Shown piece after piece: positions 18,459 to 26,945 of a DNA stretch of 35,454 bases. This DNA is from Parachlamydiales bacterium (GTDB taxonomy: Bacteria > Chlamydiota > Chlamydiia > Chlamydiales > Rhabdochlamydiaceae), in assembly GCA_023265455.1 (NCBI GenBank), contig JAHFTQ010000003.1, positions 2,443-37,896 of the forward strand, written 5' to 3'. A program made the position numbers and the translations under genes. The notes beneath the pieces were generated by a model. It was not told the origin of the DNA and ran no database searches. It saw only the letters and a program-made list of their open reading frames with translations. Position 1 is the first letter of the stretch; every line of letters starts with the position of its first letter.

Positions 18459-19300
18459 TCCTTCTCGATGGAAAAAAGCTCTCTTTGCAAATCCTTCACG
18501 ACCTGAAAAAAAAAGTCGGAGTCTTGACACGCCCTCCTGGCCTCGCTTTCATCCTCATCGGCGATAATCCCGCCTCTCAAACCTACGTCCGCATGAAAAA
18601 ACAGGCCTCAGAAGACATTGGGATTGCTTCTAAAGATCACCAATTTCCCATTGACGTTCCTGAAAAAACACTCCTTTCTCATATCGCCACTCTGAACCAA
18701 GACCCCACCATCGATGGCATCTTAATCCAACAACCTTTCCCTCCCCACCTTTCAGCTTCAACGCTGATGGAAGCTGTTCACCCTGACAAAGATGTCGATG
18801 GATTTCATCCCATCAATATGGGACGGCTTTTGTTAGGTGAAAAAAATGGATTTATCCCCTGCACCCCTCACGGCATTCACAAGCTTTTACAAGCCTATAA
18901 AATTTCCTGCTCGGGAAAACACGTCGTCATTGTCGGACGCAGCAACATCGTGGGAAAGCCTCTTGCAGCTCTTCTCATGCAAAAAAGTCCCACTGCCAAT
19001 GCGACAGTGACAGTGGCCCACAGCCAAACCCATAACCTTAAAGACCTCACCTTGTCAGCTGATATTCTCATTGCTGCCATCGGCCAGCCCCACTTCATCA
19101 ACAGCTCTTTTGTTAAACCCGGAGCCGTTGTTATCGACGTCGGCATCAATCGGCAAGGCTCTCACATCATTGGCGATGTCGATTTTGTCCAAGTTGCCAA
19201 ACTTGCCTCCCATCTGACCCCCGTTCCTGGCGGCATTGGACCCATGACCATTGCTATGCTAATGTCAAACACCGTCCTCAGCTGTGAAAGACGCCTATGA
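18455..19300 (+). CDS. folD: Methylenetetrahydrofolate dehydrogenase/cyclohydrolase
   Basis: Bifunctional enzyme that makes 10-formyl-THF from 5,10-methylene-THF in one-carbon metabolism. The signatures are YVRMKKQASEDIGI (catalytic Lys), DGILIQQPFPPHL, KDVDGFHPINMGRL, the NADP-binding GRSNIVGKPLAALL and PGGIGPMTIAML. At 281 residues it is full length. The start is GTG overlapping the previous stop, with AGGAG upstream. Its TGA stop lies within the left terminal repeat of the palindromic element that follows, so the last residues may have been altered by insertion of that element. Confidence 0.96.
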   Translation: MILLDGKKLSLQILHDLKKKVGVLTRPPGLAFILIGDNPASQTYVRMKKQASEDIGIASKDHQFPIDVPEKTLLSHIATLNQDPTIDGILIQQPFPPHLSASTLMEAVHPDKDVDGFHPINMGRLLLGEKNGFIPCTPHGIHKLLQAYKISCSGKHVVIVGRSNIVGKPLAALLMQKSPTANATVTVAHSQTHNLKDLTLSADILIAAIGQPHFINSSFVKPGAVVIDVGINRQGSHIIGDVDFVQVAKLASHLTPVPGGIGPMTIAMLMSNTVLSCERRL

Positions 19301-19495
19301 ACCTATCTCACGCCATAAATGGGAGAATTAAATTTCATCGGAGGAGAGACGCAGAGTACGCAGAGAGGATATTTTTTGAAACTTCTCCTCCTTTTATTTT
19401 TCCTCTGCGCCCTCAGCGTCTCCTCTTCGCGCGCAGCGCCTCTCTGCTGATGAAACTCAGGCTCTTAGAAAAAAAACATAGTGAGCTAGGTTCAT
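19297..19495. repeat. ~199-bp palindromic (MITE/REP-like) element with 15-bp terminal inverted repeats
   Basis: The left end ATGAACCTATCTCAC (19297-19311) and the reverse complement of the right end ATGAACCTAGCTCAC (19481-19495) differ at one base. Inside, 19343-19369 and 19401-19423 form a second long inverted pair built on GGAG..ACGC.GAG..CGCAGAG, separated by a ~31-base loop. TTTCATC also recurs in inverted form at both flanks. The CGCAGAG/CTCTGCG words recall a dispersed intergenic repeat known from many bacteria. The 66-codon frame through it is not convincing as a gene. The element spans the stop of folD and the start codon of the symporter gene. Confidence 0.7.
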
Positions 19496-21626
19496 GATCC
19501 ATTCTAAGATCGGCTACCAGGCGCTTTTCGCGATCATCTTCGGAATCATTGCGGGTCTATTTTTCGGGCCGCTTTGTAAAATTTTAAAACCGGTCGGCGA
19601 CATCTTCATCTTTTCTCTGCAAATCATCGTTTTACCCTACATCCCGTCGCTACTGATGCACGGCCTGGGCTCCCTTTCTCCTGCTCCGGCCAAAAAACTC
19701 TTCAAAAAAGGGTGGCCCATTCTCCTTCTGCTATGGCTTTTGGCTCTCATCGTCTGCTACATTGCAAAAATTCTCATCCCCACTCCCCTTCCTAATCCGG
19801 CCTCTAATTTTTCTCTTGAGTCTTCGGTGATCATTCCCGGAGTGCAATCCAGTCCCGTTGCTGAAGCCAAATTCTTTGATATCTTCAACAACGTCGTCCC
19901 CATCGTCGCCCTTTTCAGTGTCATCTTTGGCCTAGCCATCATGCATTTAAAAGATAAAGAGCCCCTCTTAAGCCTCCTGGAAAGGGTCAACACCTCGCTC
20001 GACCGCGTGATCAAGTGGATTTCTCTGGCCTCCCCGATCGGCATTTTTGCCCACATCGCCTATGTCACGGGAACCGTTAACTTTGAAGATCTCGCAAAAC
20101 TCCAACTCTATGTCGGCCTCATCATCTTCGTCACCTTAATTCTCAGTCTCTGGGTTCTTCCCACGATCGTCTCCTGCTTGACATCGATTCCCTACAGAGT
20201 CCTTTTTCAGGAATATAAAATTGTCGGGTTCCTCCCCTTTGCAACCGCCATTCCCACCATTGCGCTTCCCTATATCAATAACGCCATGCGCAGGCTCGCC
20301 GATCACAAACATCTCGATTTGGGAACCTTTAAAGGCACTTCGCAGACCATCATCCCCATCGGATTTGGATTTGCGCAGATCGGTAACTTTCTCCCCCTTC
20401 TATTCCTCTTTTTCCTCTCGTTCTTTTATCGCCATCCCATTACAGGTTTTGAAGCCGTTGCCCTCCCCTTCCTTGTCACCCTCTTTTCCATTGGAACCCC
20501 TCAGTTCACCTTCATTGCGCTCCCCTTCCTCCTTAAAACCCTCTCCCTACCCGCCGAAAGCTTCAACCTCTATGCCGAAATCTCCGCCATCACCCTCAAC
20601 TTCCAAGTTCTCCTCAGCACCGTCTCCATGCTCAGCTTCCTTTACCTCGTCGCTTTGAGATACTACGGCCTCCTAGAAATCCAGTGGCGTCGTCTATTCA
20701 CCCACTGCAGCTGTATGGGTGTCGTGCTTTTTGGCCTCGCATTCCTGGGAAAAACTTTCATTCATACCAGCGACAACTACCATGACCTCTACTACAGCCT
20801 CAGACTCTCTTCCGTGATCGAGTCTCCACCTCCCGCAACCGTGTACCGTGAACGCGTCCCTGCCCCCCCTTCTACAAGCCCTTCCGTCCTAGGAAGAATC
20901 CGTGAACGAGGCATGCTGCGCGTCGGCTATGACGACCTCAGCATCCCTTTTTGCTATTGGAACAAATGGGGAGAGCTCGTCGGCTACGATGTCGCCTATG
21001 CCTATCAGCTTGCCAAAGACCTCGAAGTCAAGCTCGAATTTGTCCCCATCCGCTATGACACCATTGTTGAAGATCTCAACAACGGCTACTGCGACATTAT
21101 CATGTCAGCCATCATCATGGACGAACAAAGAATCATCAACATCGATTTCACCAACTCTTACATGGAGCAAGCTAATGTCCTCATTACCTCCCGCTCAGAA
21201 GCCCCTACTGAAGTCAACCTTACGGCTCTTCAACAAGATCACCAGTTAAAAATCGGCGCCCTCGGAGCCTACCAAGAAGTAGCAACCACCTATTTCCCCA
21301 ACAGCCAGATCACCAAAGTCAGACCCGAAGCCCTATTAGACAAGACCGTCGATGCCGTCGTCTGGGGCGAACTCCAAGCCTACATCTGGTGCTTAACCGA
21401 TCCCTCTTACACCACCCTCTCGTTCAATGACCAGCTCGGGAAAAAATATTTAGCCTATCCTGTCAGGTATAATGAAGGACAGCTCGTCCGATTCCTCAAC
21501 GAATGGCTTGTTCTCAAAGAGCAGCAAGGCTTTGAGCTCCAGCAACGCCGCTACTGGTTCCTCGGCAAGACCTACACCCCCGAAGGCAAGCGCTGGAGCA
21601 TCCTCCACAACGTCCTATCTAAATAA
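19494..21626 (+). CDS. Dicarboxylate/amino-acid:cation symporter fused to a solute-binding domain
   Basis: Probable inner-membrane transporter for a carboxylate or amino acid. Residues ~1-440 form a multi-helix DAACS (GltP/DctA-like) domain: LPYIPSLLMHGLGSL, KWISLASPIGIFAHIAYV, the hairpin-like ATAIPTIALPYINNAM and SIGTPQFTFIALPFLL. Residues ~465-705 form a family-3 periplasmic binding domain (RIRERGMLRVGYDDLSIPF, GELVGYDVAYAYQLAKDL, NNGYCDIIMSAI). A Pro/Thr-rich linker (~445-465) joins them. The usual NMDGT sodium/substrate motif of the symporter is replaced by FAQIGN, so ion coupling may differ. The ATG at 19494 overlaps the right end of the palindromic element; the ribosome binding site is weak (TAGG). 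Confidence 0.85.
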   Translation: MIHSKIGYQALFAIIFGIIAGLFFGPLCKILKPVGDIFIFSLQIIVLPYIPSLLMHGLGSLSPAPAKKLFKKGWPILLLLWLLALIVCYIAKILIPTPLPNPASNFSLESSVIIPGVQSSPVAEAKFFDIFNNVVPIVALFSVIFGLAIMHLKDKEPLLSLLERVNTSLDRVIKWISLASPIGIFAHIAYVTGTVNFEDLAKLQLYVGLIIFVTLILSLWVLPTIVSCLTSIPYRVLFQEYKIVGFLPFATAIPTIALPYINNAMRRLADHKHLDLGTFKGTSQTIIPIGFGFAQIGNFLPLLFLFFLSFFYRHPITGFEAVALPFLVTLFSIGTPQFTFIALPFLLKTLSLPAESFNLYAEISAITLNFQVLLSTVSMLSFLYLVALRYYGLLEIQWRRLFTHCSCMGVVLFGLAFLGKTFIHTSDNYHDLYYSLRLSSVIESPPPATVYRERVPAPPSTSPSVLGRIRERGMLRVGYDDLSIPFCYWNKWGELVGYDVAYAYQLAKDLEVKLEFVPIRYDTIVEDLNNGYCDIIMSAIIMDEQRIINIDFTNSYMEQANVLITSRSEAPTEVNLTALQQDHQLKIGALGAYQEVATTYFPNSQITKVRPEALLDKTVDAVVWGELQAYIWCLTDPSYTTLSFNDQLGKKYLAYPVRYNEGQLVRFLNEWLVLKEQQGFELQQRRYWFLGKTYTPEGKRWSILHNVLSK

Positions 21627-21689
21627 ATATTTTTAATAGAAAAATAGTCAACTTTTTGATAAAACGCCTCTTTTACAGGCAGGTAAAAG

Positions 21690-23399
21690 ATGACCACTAG
21701 CACCGTATTGAATCCGCTCTCAGCTCCCCGCTTCGTCCCTTTTGAAGCGTTAAAAAGCGCCTTGTCCCTAAAAACAGCCGCGGTATTTGGTCTTTCTTTG
21801 GCTACAGGCGCTTATTGCCTTTACAACCTTTACCATTGGCGTCAATGGCAATCTCACCCCTCCTTTCTCTTGGACAACAACCTCAAATTCGTCAAATGCA
21901 AGTGTTTGCTAGCCGAAGCCCAAGAGCTCTTAAAGCAAAGTGCAGATCTAACAGCTAAAGACTTGCTGCAACAGTGCGAGGCGCTCTCTGCAACACTGAC
22001 CGATAAACCCCAACAGAAAATTCTCCTAGAACTCGTGCGGTTGTATGCAGAGATCGCCCCAGAGCGTGCTACTAAACTCGCTACGAACCTCACCTCTTCA
22101 ACTGATCTCTACGAAGCCGCTGAAAGTATTCGGGAAAAAAGCCCCTCCCAAGAAGGTCTTATTGCGCTTTTCCAAAAATCTCTCGATGTCTGTCCTCAAA
22201 TTGAAAATTTTTCTTTAAAATTCCAGCAACTCCTAAAACTAGCCAAAGCCTTTCGTGCTCTTAAGAGTCCTAATACCGCTATAAACACAGCTCGGGAGCT
22301 GGCGGAGGGGGCTGGTGAACAACTACATAAAGTGCAAATGTATTGTGACATAGCCAAATGCCATCAAGAAATGGGAGATCCAGATCAAACCATCCCATCG
22401 TTATTCGTTCACGCATCGCTAGCGTGCGTGCGGATCAGTGGCAATGATGAGCTTATCTCTGGCCATTTAGCAATAGCAGATACCTGCTTGTCCTGTGAGC
22501 TTTATGAAAAAGCGTCTAATGAATTAACTGAAGCAGTTAAGATTCGAACTCAACTACATGAATCCAGCCCTTTGTGGGCAACCGGTCTTACTTCAGAGAT
22601 TAAATCGCGAATCGATTTACAGAGCAAAAATCCTGCAGCAGCCTCCCCTATTCAGATGCTCTCGAGCTATCATAATATGCTTATGAATATTTCTCATTCT
22701 AAATGGTCTGTTGAAGAGCAGATTGAAGTTTATTTAGAATTTGCAGGTGCATATCAAGCACTAAGAAATTCCAGTAATAGCAAGACTACTTATCTGGATA
22801 ATAAGTGGGAGGTGGTTGCTTCTACTGTGATTCGAGGATTACCCCAAGAGACAGATCAACAAATTTTCATCAAAGCAAGATATTTAAAACGCCTTGCTTG
22901 TGTTACGACTATCGACTCTAGTACATCATCTATCCTACTACACTTAAAACAACTGTACGATCACAGCACATATGATAATGGTTTTGAGTTTGGGAAAAAC
23001 GAGATTGGGCTATTATATCTCGAACTTGCCACCAAATGGAAGCAAGCCAACGAGGCTTCTACATTTTTCAATCACTATCTTCAATGTCTTAAGCAATCTA
23101 ATAAAATCACTCATTTGACAGCACAAAGCGAGTTCCTAACCAAGGAACAAAAGTCCCAGATGGCTCAAGCCGCTGAAGAGCTGGTTGCAAAAAATCCCTC
23201 TGGCAACTCTTCAAATCTTGTTGCTGATCTTGCAAGAGGATATTTAGAAATCGATAGGCTAAAAGCACATCAGCTGATCACTGCGTTTGAAAACCGCCAT
23301 GCAGCCTACTTTCTTCGCATGGCAGCTATCGCAGGAGCAGCTTTCGGCGCTTTGGTGTTAGCAAGCTCCGTTATGGTTCATCGGCTTCTCCGCAGGTAA
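21690..23399 (+). CDS. Large helical protein with terminal membrane segments, paralogue A (569 aa)
   Basis: Function not recognised. The N-terminus begins MTTSTVLNPLSAPRFVPFEA, followed by a hydrophobic segment (TAAVFGLSLATGAYCLYNLY, about 30-49). A long alpha-helical middle, probably TPR-like, follows, then a C-terminal hydrophobic segment (MAAIAGAAFGALVLASSVMV) with a basic tail (HRLLRR). The protein at 25092 matches along its length (shared SFLLD, LLKLAK, IGLLYLEL, AAEELVAKNPS). The ATG follows the leader aggtaaaag, shared with paralogue B, and a shared upstream TTTTTGATA. The two-ended membrane layout would hold a soluble helical domain at a membrane; an inclusion-membrane or envelope role is speculation. 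Confidence 0.75.
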   Translation: MTTSTVLNPLSAPRFVPFEALKSALSLKTAAVFGLSLATGAYCLYNLYHWRQWQSHPSFLLDNNLKFVKCKCLLAEAQELLKQSADLTAKDLLQQCEALSATLTDKPQQKILLELVRLYAEIAPERATKLATNLTSSTDLYEAAESIREKSPSQEGLIALFQKSLDVCPQIENFSLKFQQLLKLAKAFRALKSPNTAINTARELAEGAGEQLHKVQMYCDIAKCHQEMGDPDQTIPSLFVHASLACVRISGNDELISGHLAIADTCLSCELYEKASNELTEAVKIRTQLHESSPLWATGLTSEIKSRIDLQSKNPAAASPIQMLSSYHNMLMNISHSKWSVEEQIEVYLEFAGAYQALRNSSNSKTTYLDNKWEVVASTVIRGLPQETDQQIFIKARYLKRLACVTTIDSSTSSILLHLKQLYDHSTYDNGFEFGKNEIGLLYLELATKWKQANEASTFFNHYLQCLKQSNKITHLTAQSEFLTKEQKSQMAQAAEELVAKNPSGNSSNLVADLARGYLEIDRLKAHQLITAFENRHAAYFLRMAAIAGAAFGALVLASSVMVHRLLRR

Positions 23400-23462
23400 T
23401 TTTTTTCTTTTCAGGAATCCTACAAAAACGGATCATGCGATGAACTTGAAAGGAGGATGACT

Positions 23463-24425
23463 ATGAAAGCTCGCTTGATTTGGATAGCACTATTTTCCTG
23501 GGGGATCTTATACGGTCAAGACCCCGTGATCCACCGTAACGTGATTTCGGTCATCCCTACGCTATCTAATAAAGTCGCCGCAACCATTCCAGTCGGTGGT
23601 CAACCTTGGGGCGTTGCGATCACACCAGATGGCACAAAAGCCTATGTCACCCATGCTGATCTCAAATATGTTTCAGTCATCGATATTGTATCTCAGACGG
23701 TAACTGCAACAGTCCCCCTAAACTCTACCGCTTTTGGTGTTGCCATAACGCCAGATAGTCAGAAAGCCTATGTGACCCTCCCAGGTAAAAACAGTATTTC
23801 AGTGATCGATACAGCATCTGAGACCGTGATCGCAAAGATTGCAGTAGACTGTCCCTATTGCATTGCTATGATGCCAGATGGCACTCAGGCTTATGTCACT
23901 AATTTCTTTCAAGACACCGTCTCCGTGATCGATATTGCATCGCAGTCCGTCATTGCAACCATCCCCGTCGGCTGTAATCCTGAAGGCCTTGCCATCATGC
24001 TAAATGGCACACAAGTCTATGTCGCTAACTCTAATAGTAAAAGCGTTTCCGTCATCGATACTGCATCGCAGTCCGTTATTGCAACCATCCCGGTAGACTA
24101 CAGCCCCTGGGGCATTGCCCTAACGCCTGATGGCAAGGAGGCCTACGTCGCCCATTACTACGGAAGTCAAGGGGTTTCAGTCATCGATACAGCAACTCAC
24201 AAAGTGACCGCACAAATCCAGGTAGGCGAGCATCCTTCCGCCATTGCAATGACCCCCGATGGGACCAAAGCCTATGTTGCCAATGATGAAGACAACACCT
24301 TGTCAGTCATCGATATTGCAACCGAGAAAGTGATTGTCACGATCCCCGTCGGCTCTTGCCCTTCCGCCATCGCCATCACACCCGATGGAACAAAGGCTTA
24401 CGTTGCCGATAGACGTAGCCAGTAA
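23463..24425 (+). CDS. Secreted seven-bladed YVTN-type beta-propeller protein
   Basis: The ATG at 23463 is chosen because the perfect AGGAGG lies six bases upstream; the in-frame ATG at 23457 touches it. An N-terminal signal peptide (MKARLIWIALFSWGILYGQD) is followed by seven ~42-residue repeats, each with VSVIDTASQ, VIATIPVG, ITPDGTKAYV and a YVTN/YVAN-like turn. The last repeat stops at AYVAD and the N-terminal strand (VIPTLSNKVAATIPVG) would complete the seventh blade, so the propeller is complete. Family knowledge: such propellers act outside the inner membrane as binding or surface proteins. About 320 residues. Possible shared transcript with paralogue A, 63 bp upstream. Confidence 0.88.
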   Translation: MKARLIWIALFSWGILYGQDPVIHRNVISVIPTLSNKVAATIPVGGQPWGVAITPDGTKAYVTHADLKYVSVIDIVSQTVTATVPLNSTAFGVAITPDSQKAYVTLPGKNSISVIDTASETVIAKIAVDCPYCIAMMPDGTQAYVTNFFQDTVSVIDIASQSVIATIPVGCNPEGLAIMLNGTQVYVANSNSKSVSVIDTASQSVIATIPVDYSPWGIALTPDGKEAYVAHYYGSQGVSVIDTATHKVTAQIQVGEHPSAIAMTPDGTKAYVANDEDNTLSVIDIATEKVIVTIPVGSCPSAIAITPDGTKAYVADRRSQ

Positions 24426-24527
24426 AACTAATTTTAATATCTAATTTTTAAAAAAACATCTGTGCCTTTTGTTTTATTAATTCAATTGTTACAATACCTC
24501 CAGTTCTATAAAAACAAGGAGTTGTTT

Positions 24528-24974
24528 ATGGGAATTGAAATAAAATCAGAAGGATTATTTGAGTTAATCAAAAAAGATATGGACACTGACTATGCTGATA
24601 AAATAAACCATTGGTGTAAAATAGTTCACATACAAACAGATAAAAAAGTTGCAAAAGTTGCTTACACAGTTAAATTTAAAGGTGAGTACTTAAATTACGA
24701 ACAGGGAAGCTGGATCGCTAAGAATGGAATGGTTCAAACGAGTGCAGAAGCTGGAGTCACTGGATTCTACACCGTCAAAGGAATGACGACTCAAGTGAAT
24801 TCAGACAGAAAAGCAGGCTCTGTTGCTGAAAAGCTCTTGTTGGGAGAAGTCAAAGTCAAATGTTCTGCTTATGACGAAAAAGGTGTTCACCTCAAAAGCA
24901 ACAAGTGGGAACATTCCTACAAAGCCTCTTTTTTGTTGAATAGGATGGCAGAACACGCTGCTCGCGTGTCCTAA
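24528..24974 (+). CDS. Hypothetical soluble protein (148 aa)
   Basis: Not recognised. The ATG at 24528 has AAGGAG six bases upstream; a longer frame from 24462 would add 22 residues without a ribosome binding site. The protein has a helical start (GLFELIKKDMDTDYADKI) and then beta-rich stretches (KKVAKVAYTVKFKGEYLNY, GVTGFYTVKGMTTQV, LLLGEVKVKCSAYDEKG), with no signal peptide or membrane segment. A strong terminator follows, and TTTTGT-17-TACAAT lies upstream, so it may be a monocistronic unit between the propeller and paralogue B. Confidence 0.7.
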   Translation: MGIEIKSEGLFELIKKDMDTDYADKINHWCKIVHIQTDKKVAKVAYTVKFKGEYLNYEQGSWIAKNGMVQTSAEAGVTGFYTVKGMTTQVNSDRKAGSVAEKLLLGEVKVKCSAYDEKGVHLKSNKWEHSYKASFLLNRMAEHAARVS

Positions 24975-24988
24975 AGTAGTACTCTTTC

Positions 24989-25026
24989 AAGTAGCTGTCT
25001 TCTACAAGTCAGCTACTTTTTTGTTT
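24989..25026 (+). terminator. Rho-independent terminator
   Basis: A perfect 9-bp stem AAGTAGCTG/CAGCTACTT (24989-24997 with 25010-25018) with a 12-base loop, followed directly by TTTTTTGTTTTT. It sits 15 bp after the stop of the 148-aa gene and just before the promoter of the next gene. Confidence 0.85.
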
Positions 25027-25033
25027 TTACTAC

Positions 25034-25061
25034 TTGAGTTTCCCAAATTTTTTGATAGAAT
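25034..25061 (+). promoter_or_regulatory. Putative promoter of paralogue B
   Basis: TTGAGT (25034-25039), 16-bp spacer, TAGAAT (25056-25061), about 30 bp before the ATG at 25092. The surrounding TTTTTGATAnAA is also found before paralogue A (21654-21664), suggesting co-regulation. Confidence 0.5.
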
Positions 25062-25091
25062 AGTCCTGCTTTCAACATAGGTAGGTAAAAG

Positions 25092-26888
25092 ATGGCTAAT
25101 AGCACCTCATGGAATCCTCTCTCCTTTGTTTCTCGGTTTGTCCCTTTCGAGGCTTTAACAAGCCCCTCAACCACAAAAATAAACCGGACGTTTGGTCTTT
25201 ATCTAACCGCCGGTGCTTATTGCCTCTATAACGTTTACCAGTGGATCCATTGGCAATCTGGCGCCTCTTTTCTCTTGGATAGTCCTCTTAAAGCTATCAA
25301 ATGCAAACGATTGCTAATCGAGGCCCGAGTAGTCTTACTAAAAGATGAAGAAGGTCTAGCTAAATCTTGTCTGAAAGAGTGTAAGACATTGTTATTAACG
25401 ATAGGAAGTCAAGCCCCGCAAAAAATTCTCTTAGAGCTTGTGAAGCTGTATGCAGAGGTCGATTTAGAGGAAGCGATTCAACTCGCTCAAAATCTCACCT
25501 CTTCAGCTGATCTCTACGAAGCGGCTGAAACTATTCAAAAAAAGATGCCAGCTGAGCAGGATCTTAATCCCGTCATTTTGCTTTTCCATAAATCTCTCGT
25601 AGCCTGCGATCAAATTGACAAAACTAGCGAAAAACTGCAGCAGCTCCTAAAACTTGCCAAAGTGTTTCATGCTCTTAAGCCTATTCAGACTCAGCATACC
25701 GCTACTTGTATTAAACATAAGAATGATGCTTTAGACATAGCTCTGAAGAGGTTGGCGAACAAATTAGAGCCTGGACTAGCCCAAATGCAAGCGTATTGTG
25801 CCATAGCCAAATGCTATCAAGAGCTGGGATGTAGTAAAGTGGAAATTGACGTAATGTTCTTATCTATTGACAGCCCTCTTTTTGCACTCAAGGGAGTCGA
25901 TCAGTTTCTCTCCGGTTATTTAGCCGATGCCGATGCCTCCTTGTCCTGTGGACGTTATGAAAGAGCAAGCAACGCATTAAGCAGCATGCATTCTCTTCGA
26001 TACGCAAAATATACATTAGATCCTCTTTGGGCAACAGACCTTGCTGCAGAGATTAAATTACGCATCATTTTACAGAAGCATCTTAAAGAAAAATGGACCC
26101 CTCTGGAGATATTTAAAACATATGCGTTTTACGAGACGCATTCTCTTAAGGTTAAGACTTCTTTAAAAGAAGAGCTTGAGATGACTTTACAATTTGCAAG
26201 TGCTTTGCAAGAACTCAAACAATCAAAAGATACCGAGGCAGCCCCCTTAAGTGATCAATATGCAAATCAGGCTTGTGAACAAATCCTATTACTACCCTTA
26301 ACCACAGATCAAGAGATCTCAGACAAAGCCAAATGGTTAAAGCGTGTCGGTGCTTATGAGGCCTTATCAGATCCTAAGAAACGTGCAACCTTGAAGTCTC
26401 TACGTGAGCTGTATCACAAAAGCTATCTTGATAATGGCCATGAGTTTGATAAAAATAAAATTGGGTTATTATATCTTGAACTTGACAATAAGTGGCATCA
26501 AGATTCTCTATTTTTTGAGCGATTCCTTGAGGATCTTACAAAACGAAATGAGGATGTCTCCAGCAAAATTGAAAGATTGATAACCTATAGTCAAAATGCG
26601 TTCCTGACCCAGTTACAAAAGAACGACATGCTTCGAGCTGCTGAAGCCTTACTTGCAAAGAACCCCTCGCACTCACATACCCTTGCTCGTCTTGCGGAAG
26701 CGTATTTAGAAATAGATAAAAACAAAACTTTTGAGCTGATTCGTAACTTTGAAAAGCACCAAGCTGCGTACTTTCGCAACATCGCATTCGTCGCAGCAGC
26801 TTCCCTAGTGGCCATGAGATTCTCTAAGCTTGCAGGGAGCTTGCTTTTAGCAGGCGCCTTGGTGGTTCCCAGGCTCTACCACCGATAA
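25092..26888 (+). CDS. Large helical protein with terminal membrane segments, paralogue B (598 aa)
   Basis: Full-length paralogue of the 569-aa protein at 21690. It shares the N-terminal NPLS..SRFVPFEAL, a hydrophobic segment (FGLYLTAGAYCLYNVYQW), the helical middle (LTSSADLYEAAETI, KLQQLLKLAKVFHAL, MQAYCAIAKCYQELG), IGLLYLEL and the C-terminal hydrophobic stretch ending in VPRLYHR. No enzymatic motif is visible. The ATG at 25092 follows aggtaaaag, as in paralogue A. It has its own promoter after a terminator. It converges with the HTH gene on the other strand. Divergence between the paralogues suggests an old duplication under different selection. Confidence 0.75.
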   Translation: MANSTSWNPLSFVSRFVPFEALTSPSTTKINRTFGLYLTAGAYCLYNVYQWIHWQSGASFLLDSPLKAIKCKRLLIEARVVLLKDEEGLAKSCLKECKTLLLTIGSQAPQKILLELVKLYAEVDLEEAIQLAQNLTSSADLYEAAETIQKKMPAEQDLNPVILLFHKSLVACDQIDKTSEKLQQLLKLAKVFHALKPIQTQHTATCIKHKNDALDIALKRLANKLEPGLAQMQAYCAIAKCYQELGCSKVEIDVMFLSIDSPLFALKGVDQFLSGYLADADASLSCGRYERASNALSSMHSLRYAKYTLDPLWATDLAAEIKLRIILQKHLKEKWTPLEIFKTYAFYETHSLKVKTSLKEELEMTLQFASALQELKQSKDTEAAPLSDQYANQACEQILLLPLTTDQEISDKAKWLKRVGAYEALSDPKKRATLKSLRELYHKSYLDNGHEFDKNKIGLLYLELDNKWHQDSLFFERFLEDLTKRNEDVSSKIERLITYSQNAFLTQLQKNDMLRAAEALLAKNPSHSHTLARLAEAYLEIDKNKTFELIRNFEKHQAAYFRNIAFVAAASLVAMRFSKLAGSLLLAGALVVPRLYHR

Positions 26889-26894
26889 GAAAGT

Positions 26895-26923
26895 GGCTGA
26901 GATTCAGTCTTATCTTATTTATT
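26895..26923 (+). terminator. Weak terminator-like hairpin between convergent genes
   Basis: GGCTGA/TCAGTC (26895-26900 with 26904-26909) with a 3-base loop, followed by a T-rich run. The stem is short, so it is supported mainly by its position between two convergent genes. Confidence 0.3.
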
Positions 26924-26945
26924 ACCAATCTATTATAAAAAAAAT

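Noticed and set aside
19297..19497. 66-codon plus-strand frame containing HRRRDAEYAERIF
   Set aside because: It lies wholly within a palindromic element, starts inside the folD stop and has no ribosome binding site. Such AEYAER-type frames are a usual by-product of CGCAGAG repeats.
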